Source of the DNA: Thermophilibacter provencensis
GTDB taxonomy: Bacteria; Actinomycetota; Coriobacteriia; Coriobacteriales; Atopobiaceae
Direction: 5' to 3'
Length of the DNA: 64,000 bases
Assembly: GCF_900128445.1 (NCBI RefSeq)
Contig: NZ_LT671417.1
Span: forward strand, 2,553,201 to 2,617,200
Shown: piece after piece, positions 19,573 through 27,423 of the stretch
Layout of the letters: every line of letters begins with the position of its first letter
Numbering within the stretch: position 1 is the stretch's first letter
Made by a program: the position numbers and the translations under genes
Notes under the pieces: generated by a model
The model's input: only the letters and a program-made list of their open reading frames with translations
Databases searched by the model: none
Told to the model about the DNA's origin: nothing

Positions 19573-20976
19573 CTACTCCGAGTCGTCAACGAGCACTACA
19601 TCATCTCGCGCTCCAGCAATCTCCCGAAGCTCGTCCGTAAAGCCGCTCGCACTGAAGAGCGCAAAAGCGTCCGTTCGCCTGCCCCGCTCCCACGGGACGC
19701 GCGCCGCCTTCTCCTCAAGCGCTCGCAAAACGTTCGCGCCGACGGGATCCTTCCAGAACTTGCACTCGCCCCAGACGGCGCGACCCTCGCTCGCGCTCAG
19801 GCCGACAACGTCGATCTCGTCACTCCCCGACCACCAGCGGCCGACGCGCTCCGGCACGAACCCAAGCTCTCCGGAGTCCGCCAGATCCCACAGGCGCTCG
19901 CGACAGACATCCTCGTACACGTATGCCACATGCCCGTCGATGAAGTGCTCTCGGATGCGCTTCTCGACGGCAGCCGTGCGGCCCGTCTCCAGATAGCTCA
20001 GGTTGGGCAGCACGAACCGGAACCAGAACTGGAGGAAGTTATCCTTTATCCGATAGAGGCTCTTCTTGCTCTTGTCGGGGTTGCTCTCCGTAACGGGCAC
20101 CTGACGCTCAAGGACGTCAAGGCCGATGAGGGTCTTGAGGTACTTGTTCAAGCTGGTTTGCTTGATCCCGAAGGAACGCGAGATCTCGCTCGGGCGATGA
20201 GCTCCCCCGGCTATCGCGCGGATGAGGGCAAAGTAGGTTCCCACATCAGGCACCTCGCGCTGGAGCAGGAAGTTTGGCTCGTCGTAGAGAAAGCCGCTGC
20301 GGTCCAAGACGTTGGCGGAGATTGCAGAGTAGACGTCCTTCTCGTCCTCAAAGAGCTCGATGTACTTGGGAACGCCACCGGTCACGGCATAGCGTTCCAC
20401 CAGCTCTCGCGTAGAGCGTCCCAGAAGGAACTCCCGGTAGCGCGAGAAGGGAATCTGACCCATTCTGATCTGCGCCGTGCGGCGACCGTAGAGCGGGCTC
20501 TCCTCCGAGAGCACCTGGTCCCTCATGAGCGAGATGAGCGAGCCGCAGAGAACGAGCATGACGTTGGCGTCTTTGAGCATCGTGTCCCAGATTCGCTGAA
20601 AAATCGATGGATAGGCAGGGTTTGCCCTGCCGAGGTACTGGAACTCGTCGATGACGATGACGGCACGCTCGTCCGTGGGACCGCACGCGCGGGCAATCTC
20701 ACGGAAGACGTCCTCCCAGCGCGAGATGCGCGCGGCGCGGAGCAGATCGCTCTGGAGGAAGTCGGCCGCCACGGACTGGAAGCTTTCGAGGTTCTGGAGC
20801 TCGGGCTCCTCCGTCGCCAGGTAATAGAGGGAACGCCTGTTACGAATGAACCGGGAGATGAGCTCGGTCTTGCCAACCCGGCGACGACCGTAGACAACGA
20901 CGAAGGAGGACCCCTCGCGTGCGTACTCGCGCTCAAGGGCCTGAAGCTCTGCCTCGCGGTCAACGAAAGTGCGCAT
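19573..20976 (-). CDS. AAA-family ATPase with C-terminal DUF234-like domain
   Basis: The 467-residue protein begins MRTFVDREAELQALEREY. It has a Walker A (GRRRVGKT, about 31-38), a Walker B (AVIVIDEFQ, about 105-113) and a sensor region (LVLCGSLISLM). Residues about 230-310 look like a winged helix (RPSEISRSFGIKQTSLNKYL). The C-terminal 150 residues match DUF234, with a nuclease-like signature (SDEIDVVGL then WGECKFWK). Such proteins are common in anaerobes and archaea; their role is unclear. Two overlapping AT-rich inverted repeats lie just upstream (see 21013-21032). The ribosome binding site is GAGGAG. Confidence 0.85.
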   Translation of the reverse strand: MRTFVDREAELQALEREYAREGSSFVVVYGRRRVGKTELISRFIRNRRSLYYLATEEPELQNLESFQSVAADFLQSDLLRAARISRWEDVFREIARACGPTDERAVIVIDEFQYLGRANPAYPSIFQRIWDTMLKDANVMLVLCGSLISLMRDQVLSEESPLYGRRTAQIRMGQIPFSRYREFLLGRSTRELVERYAVTGGVPKYIELFEDEKDVYSAISANVLDRSGFLYDEPNFLLQREVPDVGTYFALIRAIAGGAHRPSEISRSFGIKQTSLNKYLKTLIGLDVLERQVPVTESNPDKSKKSLYRIKDNFLQFWFRFVLPNLSYLETGRTAAVEKRIREHFIDGHVAYVYEDVCRERLWDLADSGELGFVPERVGRWWSGSDEIDVVGLSASEGRAVWGECKFWKDPVGANVLRALEEKAARVPWERGRRTDAFALFSASGFTDELREIAGARDDVVLVDDSE

Positions 20977-21012
20977 GGCTGACTCCTCTCGGCGAAGATT
21001 ATTCTATACAGA

Positions 21013-21032
21013 ATTATTCTATCTAGAATAAT
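21013..21032. promoter_or_regulatory. AT-rich palindrome at the ATPase promoter
   Basis: Arms ATTATTCTA and TAGAATAAT (9 bp, 2-base centre), with a similar ATTATTCTATACAGAATTAT element immediately to the left (20999-21018, partly overlapping). It is a likely operator for the gene starting at 20976; the regulator is unknown. Confidence 0.5.
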
Positions 21033-21133
21033 ATTTGTCAGCAAGCGGTCCCTGTGTTTGCCCGGGCAGATACGTGCCCGCTTCGAAGACGTAAACTGAT
21101 GGTCGCGCCAGACGGCAACAGGGAGGCCCCGCC

Positions 21134-21592
21134 ATGATCTACACGCCGCTCACGAACCGAGCCCTGCACATCGCCTACGAGGCGCATGCCGACCAGGTGG
21201 ACAAGTGCGGGACACCCTACGTGTTCCACCCCTACCACCTCGCCGAGCAGATGGACGACGAGGCAACCACCTGCACCGCACTCCTTCACGACGTCGTTGA
21301 GGACACGGACGTGACCCTGGAGGACCTCGCCCGGGAGTTCCCGGCGGAGATAATCGACGCGCTTCGCCTGCTCACGCACCAGCCGGGCATGCCCTACCTC
21401 GACTACGTGCGCGCCCTTGCGGCCAACCCCATCGCACGCTCGGTCAAGCGCGCCGACCTCCGACACAACATGGACGAGACGCGCTATGCAGGCGGGGCGC
21501 AGCCGCCTGCAGACGAGCTCGCCCGGCGACGCGAGAGATACCATGCCGCGCTCGCCATCCTAGAGGAAGCGCAGTCAGAAGCCACTGATTGA
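21134..21592 (+). CDS. Small HD-domain hydrolase (RelA/SpoT hydrolase-like)
   Basis: The 152-residue protein is a single HD domain: a His at about 32 in a YVFHPYHLAEQM segment, the diagnostic LLHDVVEDT (51-58) and a VKRADLRHNM segment near 110-120. This is the pattern of the (p)ppGpp hydrolase half of RelA/SpoT and of stand-alone small alarmone hydrolases, which remove the 3' pyrophosphate. There is no synthetase domain. The start at 21134 lies just after GGGAGG. Related HD proteins can act on other nucleotides, so the substrate is inferred. Confidence 0.82.
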   Translation: MIYTPLTNRALHIAYEAHADQVDKCGTPYVFHPYHLAEQMDDEATTCTALLHDVVEDTDVTLEDLAREFPAEIIDALRLLTHQPGMPYLDYVRALAANPIARSVKRADLRHNMDETRYAGGAQPPADELARRRERYHAALAILEEAQSEATD

Positions 21593-21797
21593 TCACTGGA
21601 TGCTGAGCCTATCCGGGGCGCACCCGACAGCACACAGCGAGCCTTGGCTGTGCCTCCTCCCCTCTGTGAAGATTTGGCGCCCCACCGCACCCGGCGCGCT
21701 ACCATGGGACGCTGCAACGCGCTGCGGAAGGCATAAGTCCAGTTGCCCTTCCGCGGCGCGGCGACGCACCCAAAAGGGCTGGGCAGAGGGGAAAGCC

Positions 21798-22313
21798 ATG
21801 CCCAGAACCCGTACCCAACGCATCGTCTTCTCGATCCTCATGGCCTTTGCCATGGTCTACGGCATGGAGCTCTACAACCAGGCGCTCCTTGCGGGCGGCC
21901 TCAGGACCGAGCTCTTCGCCGCGCCGCTCGCCGACATCGTGCCGCTCATGGCCGCCGTCATCGTGCTCGAGTCGCTCGTCGGCGGCAGGGTCGCGGCGCG
22001 CCTGGTCGAGCGGCTCCCGGACGCAGACCGCTGCCCGCAGGTGCTCGTCACCATCCTGCGCGGCGCCTTCACCTGCTGGACCATGTGCCCCATGATGAGC
22101 CTGGTCGCAACGCTCGTCTTCAAGCAGCCGCCCGCGGGCGAGCTCGTGGCCACGTGGCTCCAGACCGTCGCCCTCAACTTCCCCATGGCGCTGCTCTGGC
22201 AGCTCTTCGTGGCAGGCCCGGCCGTGCGTGCCGTGGTGCGTACGATGGGTGCGGCCACGGATCGCCTGAGGCAGCGCGCCATGGCGGGGCGCGCGGCGCG
22301 GTACCAATCGTGA
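21798..22313 (+). CDS. DUF2798 family membrane protein
   Basis: The 171-residue product has four hydrophobic spans. It begins MPRTRTQRIVFSILMAFAMVYGMELYNQAL, a pattern I associate with DUF2798 membrane proteins of unknown function (only short segments are quoted as evidence: FSILMAFAMVYGM and LNFPMALLWQLFV). The ATG at 21798 follows GGGGAAAG. Translation from the upstream ATG at 21600 would add 66 low-quality residues and is rejected. No operon partner is evident. Confidence 0.75.
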   Translation: MPRTRTQRIVFSILMAFAMVYGMELYNQALLAGGLRTELFAAPLADIVPLMAAVIVLESLVGGRVAARLVERLPDADRCPQVLVTILRGAFTCWTMCPMMSLVATLVFKQPPAGELVATWLQTVALNFPMALLWQLFVAGPAVRAVVRTMGAATDRLRQRAMAGRAARYQS

Positions 22314-22536
22314 CGAGCGGTCCCGCTCCGTACTGACAATGCCGGCCGAGAGGGGCCGAGTACGAAGCACCCCTCCGCCGGGAGGCAAAACCATACCGCC
22401 CGCCGACGCAAACCCATCTCTTTCGAGAAGAACGACCGTCTCAAGCTGGGCGCGCAGCCAAGTGGAAGCTACTTGCAAGACAAGGAGCCCGGCCGAGGTG
22501 CTAGGGTCTCCCCATCACGAGAGACAGGGAGCCCCC

Positions 22537-23358
22537 ATGCAGCACCACATCATGTACGAGCGCGCTCAGCACACCCCGTTTGAGGTCGCGTCCGACCCGG
22601 AAGCGTTTGCGGACACCTACGCAGAGCTCTGCGGGGTCATACCCATTGACGACCTGGTGGAGCTGTACGTCAAGGCATTCCCTGAGCTACCGATGGGCTA
22701 TGAGACCATGCGCGAGGCGGCGGCACAGAGGCCAGCCTCCTGGAACGGTGCCTGCAAGACCTGGGCACACGAGGGCGTCGAGTACGCCCTTGCCTCCGCC
22801 TTCTCGGATTCCGGGCATGCCGAATGGTTCTTCTACCACATCAAGCACAACGACTGGGAGCACATGGACCGTTACGAAAAGGAGCTCCCTGCCGAGCTTG
22901 AGCGCGAGCGGGAGCTCCGGGCGGAGCTTGTTGAGCGTCATCGCGCTCATCCCATCAAGGAGTTGACCTTCGACGAGCTGGTCAAGGGGCACCCAGCACT
23001 TATCAAGGAAGCTCCCTGCACGCAGAGGCTCATCGATGAGCTCCTCGCCATCCGCCTCGGGCGAAAGGACCGCGCCAAGAAAGACATGGAGCGGTTCAAA
23101 ATAGCCCAGGAGGTCAACCGGTCCGCACTCATTGCTTCGACCATGATCGACGTCAACGACAACCGCGCCTACGAGGACGCCGAGTTTCTCATGATCTACA
23201 CCTATCCGCCCGGATCGCGCGACTACGACCCCTTCCGAGACGAGCCGGACCCCAACGTCCTTCTCGCCATGGAGAAGGTCTACCGGGAGCTTCCACTCTG
23301 GGGGCTCAATGGATGGAACCAGGAGGAGGTGCGCCAGCAGATGTTCGAGAGGGCGTGA
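22537..23358 (+). CDS. Hypothetical protein, 273 residues
   Basis: The start ATG at 22537 has AGGGAG ahead of it; the frame is open further upstream but without a plausible start. The product is soluble, rich in Glu and His in its first half (QHHIMYERAQHTPFEVAS) and helical, with an aromatic segment (AEWFFYHIKHNDWEHMDRYE) near the middle and a C-terminal block LPLWGLNGWNQEEVRQ. I recognise no family. It precedes the 93-residue/PIN pair on the same strand by about 70 bases and may share a transcript with it. Confidence 0.7.
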   Translation: MQHHIMYERAQHTPFEVASDPEAFADTYAELCGVIPIDDLVELYVKAFPELPMGYETMREAAAQRPASWNGACKTWAHEGVEYALASAFSDSGHAEWFFYHIKHNDWEHMDRYEKELPAELERERELRAELVERHRAHPIKELTFDELVKGHPALIKEAPCTQRLIDELLAIRLGRKDRAKKDMERFKIAQEVNRSALIASTMIDVNDNRAYEDAEFLMIYTYPPGSRDYDPFRDEPDPNVLLAMEKVYRELPLWGLNGWNQEEVRQQMFERA

Positions 23359-23428
23359 GACGAGAAGTCAGCACCCTGCCGTATCGATACAATCAACGAG
23401 AGGGGAAGGCCAGTTGGAAGGAATCATC

Positions 23429-23710
23429 ATGGACATCTCGTCGGCTCAAGCCGCTGCAAAGAGGGCAGTTGAAATCCTTGTCGAGCTCATCCCTGAGGCC
23501 AAATACGCAGCCCTCGAGGGAATCGAGCTGAGCGAGGACGGGACCAGCTGGCGCGTCGTTGTTGGCTATGTCCTTGGAAGCGACCTGCCGACTACGGCCC
23601 TCGCGGGACTCTCCGCGAGCCCAAGGTCGTTGCGCACGTACAAGACCCTCACCCTCGACGGAGCCACGCTCGAGCTCAAGAAGATGGAACCCTACCATGA
23701 GCCGTCGTAG
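23429..23710 (+). CDS. 93-residue protein upstream of and overlapping a PIN nuclease
   Basis: The start at 23429 is preceded by GGAAGGAAT. The protein has an N-terminal helix (DISSAQAAAKRAVEILVELI) and a beta-rich C-terminal half (SWRVVVGYV, then TYKTLTLDGATLELKKM) that resembles PepSY-like or similar small alpha/beta folds. Its last 14 bases overlap the PIN gene start, so the two are translationally coupled. In gene arrangement it looks like the partner of the PIN nuclease, but it does not match a known antitoxin DNA-binding family that I can name. Confidence 0.65.
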   Translation: MDISSAQAAAKRAVEILVELIPEAKYAALEGIELSEDGTSWRVVVGYVLGSDLPTTALAGLSASPRSLRTYKTLTLDGATLELKKMEPYHEPS

Positions 23711-24170
23711 GGTCGCGCTCGACACCAACGTCTTTCTGCTCCTCCTTGTTGGGCTTGCAAATCGCGAGGCGATAGCCCGACACAAGCGCCTTGCCGCATA
23801 CGATGCCGACTCCTACGATATGCTCTGCAAGCTTCTTGCAAGCTATGACGAAATCGTCGTCACGCCAGGATGCCTTGCAGAGACGACCAACCTCCTGGAC
23901 TCCGACAAGGGCTCCCAACAGCATTGCTATCAGATGCTGAAGGAGCTCATCCAATCTGGTGAGGGTCTCAGCGAGAAGCACGTCCCCGCCGATAAGGTGG
24001 TCGAGCAGAGGCCGTTCATGTGGCTAGGTTTTACCGACGCCTCCTATGTTGAGCTTGCCGATCAGGGCATTCCCGTCATCACTGCCGACCTCAAGCTCTA
24101 TCTGCAGGTGGCTGAGAGAAACGAGAAGTCCGTCAACTTTGCCTCCGCAGCACTCGGCTTCCGGGCTTAA
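23697..24170 (+). CDS. PIN-domain ribonuclease
   Basis: The 157-residue product has the acidic residues of a PIN nuclease: Asp9 in VALDTNVF, Glu62 in CLAETTNLL, Asp114 in GFTDASYVELA and Asp131 in PVITADLKLY. PIN enzymes cleave RNA with metal ions and are often toxins. The ATG at 23697 lies inside the preceding gene, which overlaps it by 14 bases. Together they may form a toxin-antitoxin-like pair with an unusual first protein. A role in RNA processing without toxicity is the alternative. Confidence 0.82.
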   Translation: MSRRRVALDTNVFLLLLVGLANREAIARHKRLAAYDADSYDMLCKLLASYDEIVVTPGCLAETTNLLDSDKGSQQHCYQMLKELIQSGEGLSEKHVPADKVVEQRPFMWLGFTDASYVELADQGIPVITADLKLYLQVAERNEKSVNFASAALGFRA

Positions 24171-24188
24171 GGCGTCCTCAAGCGCGAA

Positions 24189-24220
24189 GGGCCCGCCGGG
24201 CATGGCAAACCGGCGGGCCC
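24189..24220. terminator. Hairpin between convergent PIN and xanthine dehydrogenase genes
   Basis: An 11-bp perfect GC stem (GGGCCCGCCGG with CCGGCGGGCCC) and a 10-base loop, 19 bases after the PIN stop. There is no T-run, but the position between convergent genes suggests transcription termination. Confidence 0.55.
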
Positions 24221-24268
24221 CAAGCAAGGGATGTGCGACGAGGCGGAGCTTCCTAGCCGCGGGAATGA

Positions 24269-24331
24269 TGACAAACTCCCCCGGGACCTTTGTCAGGTTA
24301 TGACAAACTCCCCCGGGACCTTTGTCAGGTT
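24269..24331. repeat. Two tandem 31-bp REP-like palindromic repeats
   Basis: Two identical 31-base units (24269-24299 and 24301-24331) are separated by one base. Each has TGACAAA/TTTGTCA ends around a CCCGGG core, so each can fold. The second unit extends into the 3' end of the xanthine dehydrogenase gene and provides its TGA stop codon. Confidence 0.85.
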
Positions 24332-27090
24332 CGGGAGTAGTACGAGTGCCTGAGCGGCAGCTCGCACTGCAGCTCGCCGGTGAGCGCGCGATAGGCGTTC
24401 TGCACCGCGGGCGCCGTCGGGATCGTGGCGATCTCGCCGATGCCCTTGCCGCCGTACGCCACGTCCAGAAGCTCGTCCTTCTCGACGTAGATCGCGTGGA
24501 TGTCCGGGATGTCCGGCGCCCTGAAGAGGCCCAGCGTGCCAAACTTCACCTGCGGCACGCAGTCCTCGAGGTCAAAGCGCTCGGTCAGCGCGTAGCCCAT
24601 GCCCATGAGCACGCCTCCCTCGATCTGCCCCTGGATGGCGATCGGGTTCACCACGCGCCCGGAGTCGTGCGCGGCGTGGACCTCGGTCACGCGGCCGTCG
24701 TCGTCCAGGATCACCACGTGCGTGGCGTAGCCGTAGGCCACATGGCTCTTGGGGTTGGGCACGTCCGCTCCGAGCTTGTCGGTCTTCTCGAGGTACTCGT
24801 AGGAGAACTCGCGCCCCTCGAGCGCCGCCAGCGCGGCGACCGGGTCGCTCGCGTGGTAGCCCGCGCCCGGCCCCACGTAGGGCGTGCCGTCGGCGTACTC
24901 GACCACAAAGCCGTCACCGTGCGCGACCACGGGCTCCGTGCCGGTCTCCGTGCCCTCCTCCACCGCGAGCATGGCGTCGCGCAGCAAAAACGCCGCGCCG
25001 CGCACGGCCTCGCCGGTGATGAGCGTCTGACGCGAGCCGGAGGTGGTGCCGGAGTCGGGCGCATTCTCGGTGGAGCACTCGCCGTTGGCGATGTGCGACA
25101 GGGGCAGCCCCGTGGCCTCGGCCACGTCCTGCAGGAAGACCGTGTTGCAGCCCTGGCCGATGTCGGAGGTGGCGGAGTAGACCACCGCGCGGCCGTCCTC
25201 CACGCGGATCTTGCAGCGTCCCGCGTCGGGCAGGCCCACGCCCACGCCGGAGTTCTTCATCGCGCACGCAATGCCGGCGTGGCCGGGATGCGCCTCGTAG
25301 ACGTCCTTCACGGCCAGCAGCGTCTCCTTGAGCGCGGTGGAGCGGTCGGCGATCTGGCCGTTGGGCAGGACCTTGCCCGGCTCGATGGCGTTCCTGTACC
25401 GGATCTCCCACGGCGAGATGCCCACCTCGTCGGCGAGAAGGTCGATGAGGCTCTCGAGCGCAAACTCGCTCTGGCACACGCCGAAGCCGCGGAACGCGCC
25501 GGCGGGCGGGTTGTTGGTGTACCAGCCAAAGCCGCGGATGTCGGTGTTCTGGTAGCAGTACGGGCCCACGGAGTGCGTGCAGGCGCGCTCTAGGACCGGG
25601 CCGCACAGGCTCGCGTAGGCGCCGGTGTCGAAGTTGATCTCGCAGTCCAGGCCCACGAAGGTGCCGTCCTCGTCACAGCCGAGGGTGAAGGTGCCCTCCA
25701 TGTAGTGGCGCTTGGGGTGGAAGTTGATGGACTCCTGGCGCGTGAGGCGCACCTTGACCGGACGCCTCACGGCGAGAGCGGCGAGCGCGGCCAGGTGCTG
25801 CACGGAGACGTCCTCCTTGCCGCCGAAGCCGCCGCCCACGAGCATGGTCTCCACGACCACGCGCTCCGGCGTGGCGTCCCAGCCGAGCATGTGGGCGATC
25901 TCCTTGCGAGAGTCGTAGGCGCCCTGGTCGGACGAGCAGACCTTCACGCCATCCTTGTACGGGAAGGCCACGGCGCACTCCGGCTCGAGGAACGCGTGCT
26001 CGGTGAACGGCGTCCTGAAGGTGCGCGTCACCTTGTGCGCGGCGCCCGCGAGCGCCGCGGCCGCGTCGCCGCGGACCACGTGGCGCTGCTGGCAGATGTT
26101 GTTCTCGGGCGTGACCCAATTTCCAAACGCGAGGTAGGGCTTGTGGAGCACGGGGGCACCCTCCGCGCGGGCCTCCTCGATCGAGCGCACGGGCTCGAGC
26201 ACCTCGTACTCCACCTTCACGGCCTTCTTGGCCTTCTCGAGCGTGGCGGCGTCCTCGGCCACCACGAGCGCGATGGCGTCGCCCACGCAGTGCGTGACGT
26301 CGCCCTCGGCGATCATGACGTCCCAGTCGTAGAGCAGGTGCCCGACGGCGTTCACGGGCACGTCGGCGGCGGTGAGCACGGCGAGGACGCCCGGCATGGC
26401 GCGGGCCTTCTCGGCGTCGATCTTGACCACGCGGGCGCGCGGGTGCTTGGAGCGCACGGCGCTGGCGTAGGTCAGGTCGGGGAAGTCGCGCTCGTCGATG
26501 TCGTCGGGGTACTTGCCGTAGCCGAGCACCTTGCGGCGCACGTCCACGCGGAAGGCGCGCTTGCCCACGCCGTAGTCGTCGCCGCGCTCGAGCTCCGGGT
26601 CGATGCTCTTCTCGACCCGCAGGATCGCGGCGGCGAGCAGGATGCCCTCGATGATCTTCTTGTAGCCGGTGCAGCGGCAGACGTTACCGCGGATGGCCAC
26701 CTTGACCTGGTCCTCGGTGGGGTCGGGCACCTTGTGGACGAGGGCCGCGCCCGCCATGACCATGCCGGGGATGCAGAAGCCGCACTGCACGGCTCCCACC
26801 GCGCCGAAGGCGTAGACGAAGGCCTCCTGCTCCTCGTGCGGCAGGCCCTCCACGGTCACGATGTCGCGGCCGTTGGCCAGGCGCGTGGTGAGGACGCACG
26901 CCTTGGTGGCGCGGTCGTCCACGAGCACGGTGCAGGTGCCGCAGGCGCCCTCGGAGCAGCCGTCCTTGACGGAGGTGAGCCTGAGGTCGTCGCGCAGGTA
27001 GCGCAGGAGCGGCTTGTCGCACGTGACGACCTGCTCCTCGCCGTTGACGGTGAAGCGGTACTCGGCGGGTGCCTTGACGTTGGCTGCCAT
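24325..27090 (-). CDS. Selenium-dependent xanthine dehydrogenase (fused Fe-S and molybdenum subunits)
   Basis: This 921-residue enzyme hydroxylates xanthine or a related purine using a molybdenum cofactor. Residues 1-155 form the two [2Fe-2S] domains: Cys45, 50, 53 and 65, then Cys103, 106, 138 and 140. The rest is the molybdopterin-binding part, with VGGGFGGKED near the middle and the catalytic-Glu motif GGKGIGEIA near the end. The fusion, together with ssnA and ygfK upstream, matches the selenium-dependent molybdenum hydroxylases, in which labile selenium sits on the metal; no selenocysteine codon is needed or seen. The ATG at 27090 follows GGAGG. The last codons lie inside a REP-like repeat, so the C-terminal residues (YSRT) are repeat-derived. 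Confidence 0.9.
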   Translation of the reverse strand: MAANVKAPAEYRFTVNGEEQVVTCDKPLLRYLRDDLRLTSVKDGCSEGACGTCTVLVDDRATKACVLTTRLANGRDIVTVEGLPHEEQEAFVYAFGAVGAVQCGFCIPGMVMAGAALVHKVPDPTEDQVKVAIRGNVCRCTGYKKIIEGILLAAAILRVEKSIDPELERGDDYGVGKRAFRVDVRRKVLGYGKYPDDIDERDFPDLTYASAVRSKHPRARVVKIDAEKARAMPGVLAVLTAADVPVNAVGHLLYDWDVMIAEGDVTHCVGDAIALVVAEDAATLEKAKKAVKVEYEVLEPVRSIEEARAEGAPVLHKPYLAFGNWVTPENNICQQRHVVRGDAAAALAGAAHKVTRTFRTPFTEHAFLEPECAVAFPYKDGVKVCSSDQGAYDSRKEIAHMLGWDATPERVVVETMLVGGGFGGKEDVSVQHLAALAALAVRRPVKVRLTRQESINFHPKRHYMEGTFTLGCDEDGTFVGLDCEINFDTGAYASLCGPVLERACTHSVGPYCYQNTDIRGFGWYTNNPPAGAFRGFGVCQSEFALESLIDLLADEVGISPWEIRYRNAIEPGKVLPNGQIADRSTALKETLLAVKDVYEAHPGHAGIACAMKNSGVGVGLPDAGRCKIRVEDGRAVVYSATSDIGQGCNTVFLQDVAEATGLPLSHIANGECSTENAPDSGTTSGSRQTLITGEAVRGAAFLLRDAMLAVEEGTETGTEPVVAHGDGFVVEYADGTPYVGPGAGYHASDPVAALAALEGREFSYEYLEKTDKLGADVPNPKSHVAYGYATHVVILDDDGRVTEVHAAHDSGRVVNPIAIQGQIEGGVLMGMGYALTERFDLEDCVPQVKFGTLGLFRAPDIPDIHAIYVEKDELLDVAYGGKGIGEIATIPTAPAVQNAYRALTGELQCELPLRHSYYSRT

Positions 27091-27101
27091 GGTCTCCTCC
27101 C

Positions 27102-27314
27102 CTACTGGGCCGGGGCGTAGATGCCCAGCGTGTCGTGGATGACGCCCTTGCGGCACTTGGTGGCGCACATGCCGCACGCGATGCACAGCGCGTAGTCGAT
27201 GCGCGCCTGCTTGTCCTCCACGCGCATGGCGCCCGCGGGGCACGCGCGCTCGCAGAGGCGGCAGCCTATGCAGCCCGTCTCGGCCACCCAGATGCGCCTG
27301 GTCTCGTCGTCCAT
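27102..27314 (-). CDS. Two-cluster 4Fe-4S ferredoxin of the xanthine dehydrogenase operon
   Basis: This 70-residue protein has two complete CxxCxxCxxxC motifs: CIGCRLCERAC and CIACGMCATKC, each followed by the usual small residues. It should carry electrons between the dehydrogenase and YgfK or another partner. The ATG at 27314 has a good binding site (GAGGGGAG). It ends 11 bases before the dehydrogenase start, so the two are co-transcribed. The REP-like inverted pair at 27328-27415 lies in front of it. Confidence 0.88.
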   Translation of the reverse strand: MDDETRRIWVAETGCIGCRLCERACPAGAMRVEDKQARIDYALCIACGMCATKCRKGVIHDTLGIYAPAQ

Positions 27315-27327
27315 GGTGTACTCCCCT

Positions 27328-27415
27328 CGTGGCGTGCAAAAGGGACAGTCACTTTTGCACGGATTCCCGAAAAGCGCGTGGCGTGCAAAAGTGACTGTCC
27401 CTTTTGCACGCCACG
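27328..27415. repeat. Inverted pair of REP-like palindromes (33-bp arms)
   Basis: Arms 27328-27360 and 27383-27415 are perfect inverted copies of 33 bases with a 22-base spacer. Each arm is itself a near-palindrome bounded by GTGCAAAAG/CTTTTGCAC around GGACAGTCA. The pair lies between ygfK and the ferredoxin gene, inside the operon. Related single units occur at 48762-48788 and 61123-61149. Confidence 0.85.
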
Positions 27416-27423
27416 CGGATGCG

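Noticed and set aside
24325-27090. Possible selenocysteine codon in the xanthine dehydrogenase
   Set aside because: No in-frame TGA occurs before the final stop, and this enzyme class uses labile selenium rather than selenocysteine.
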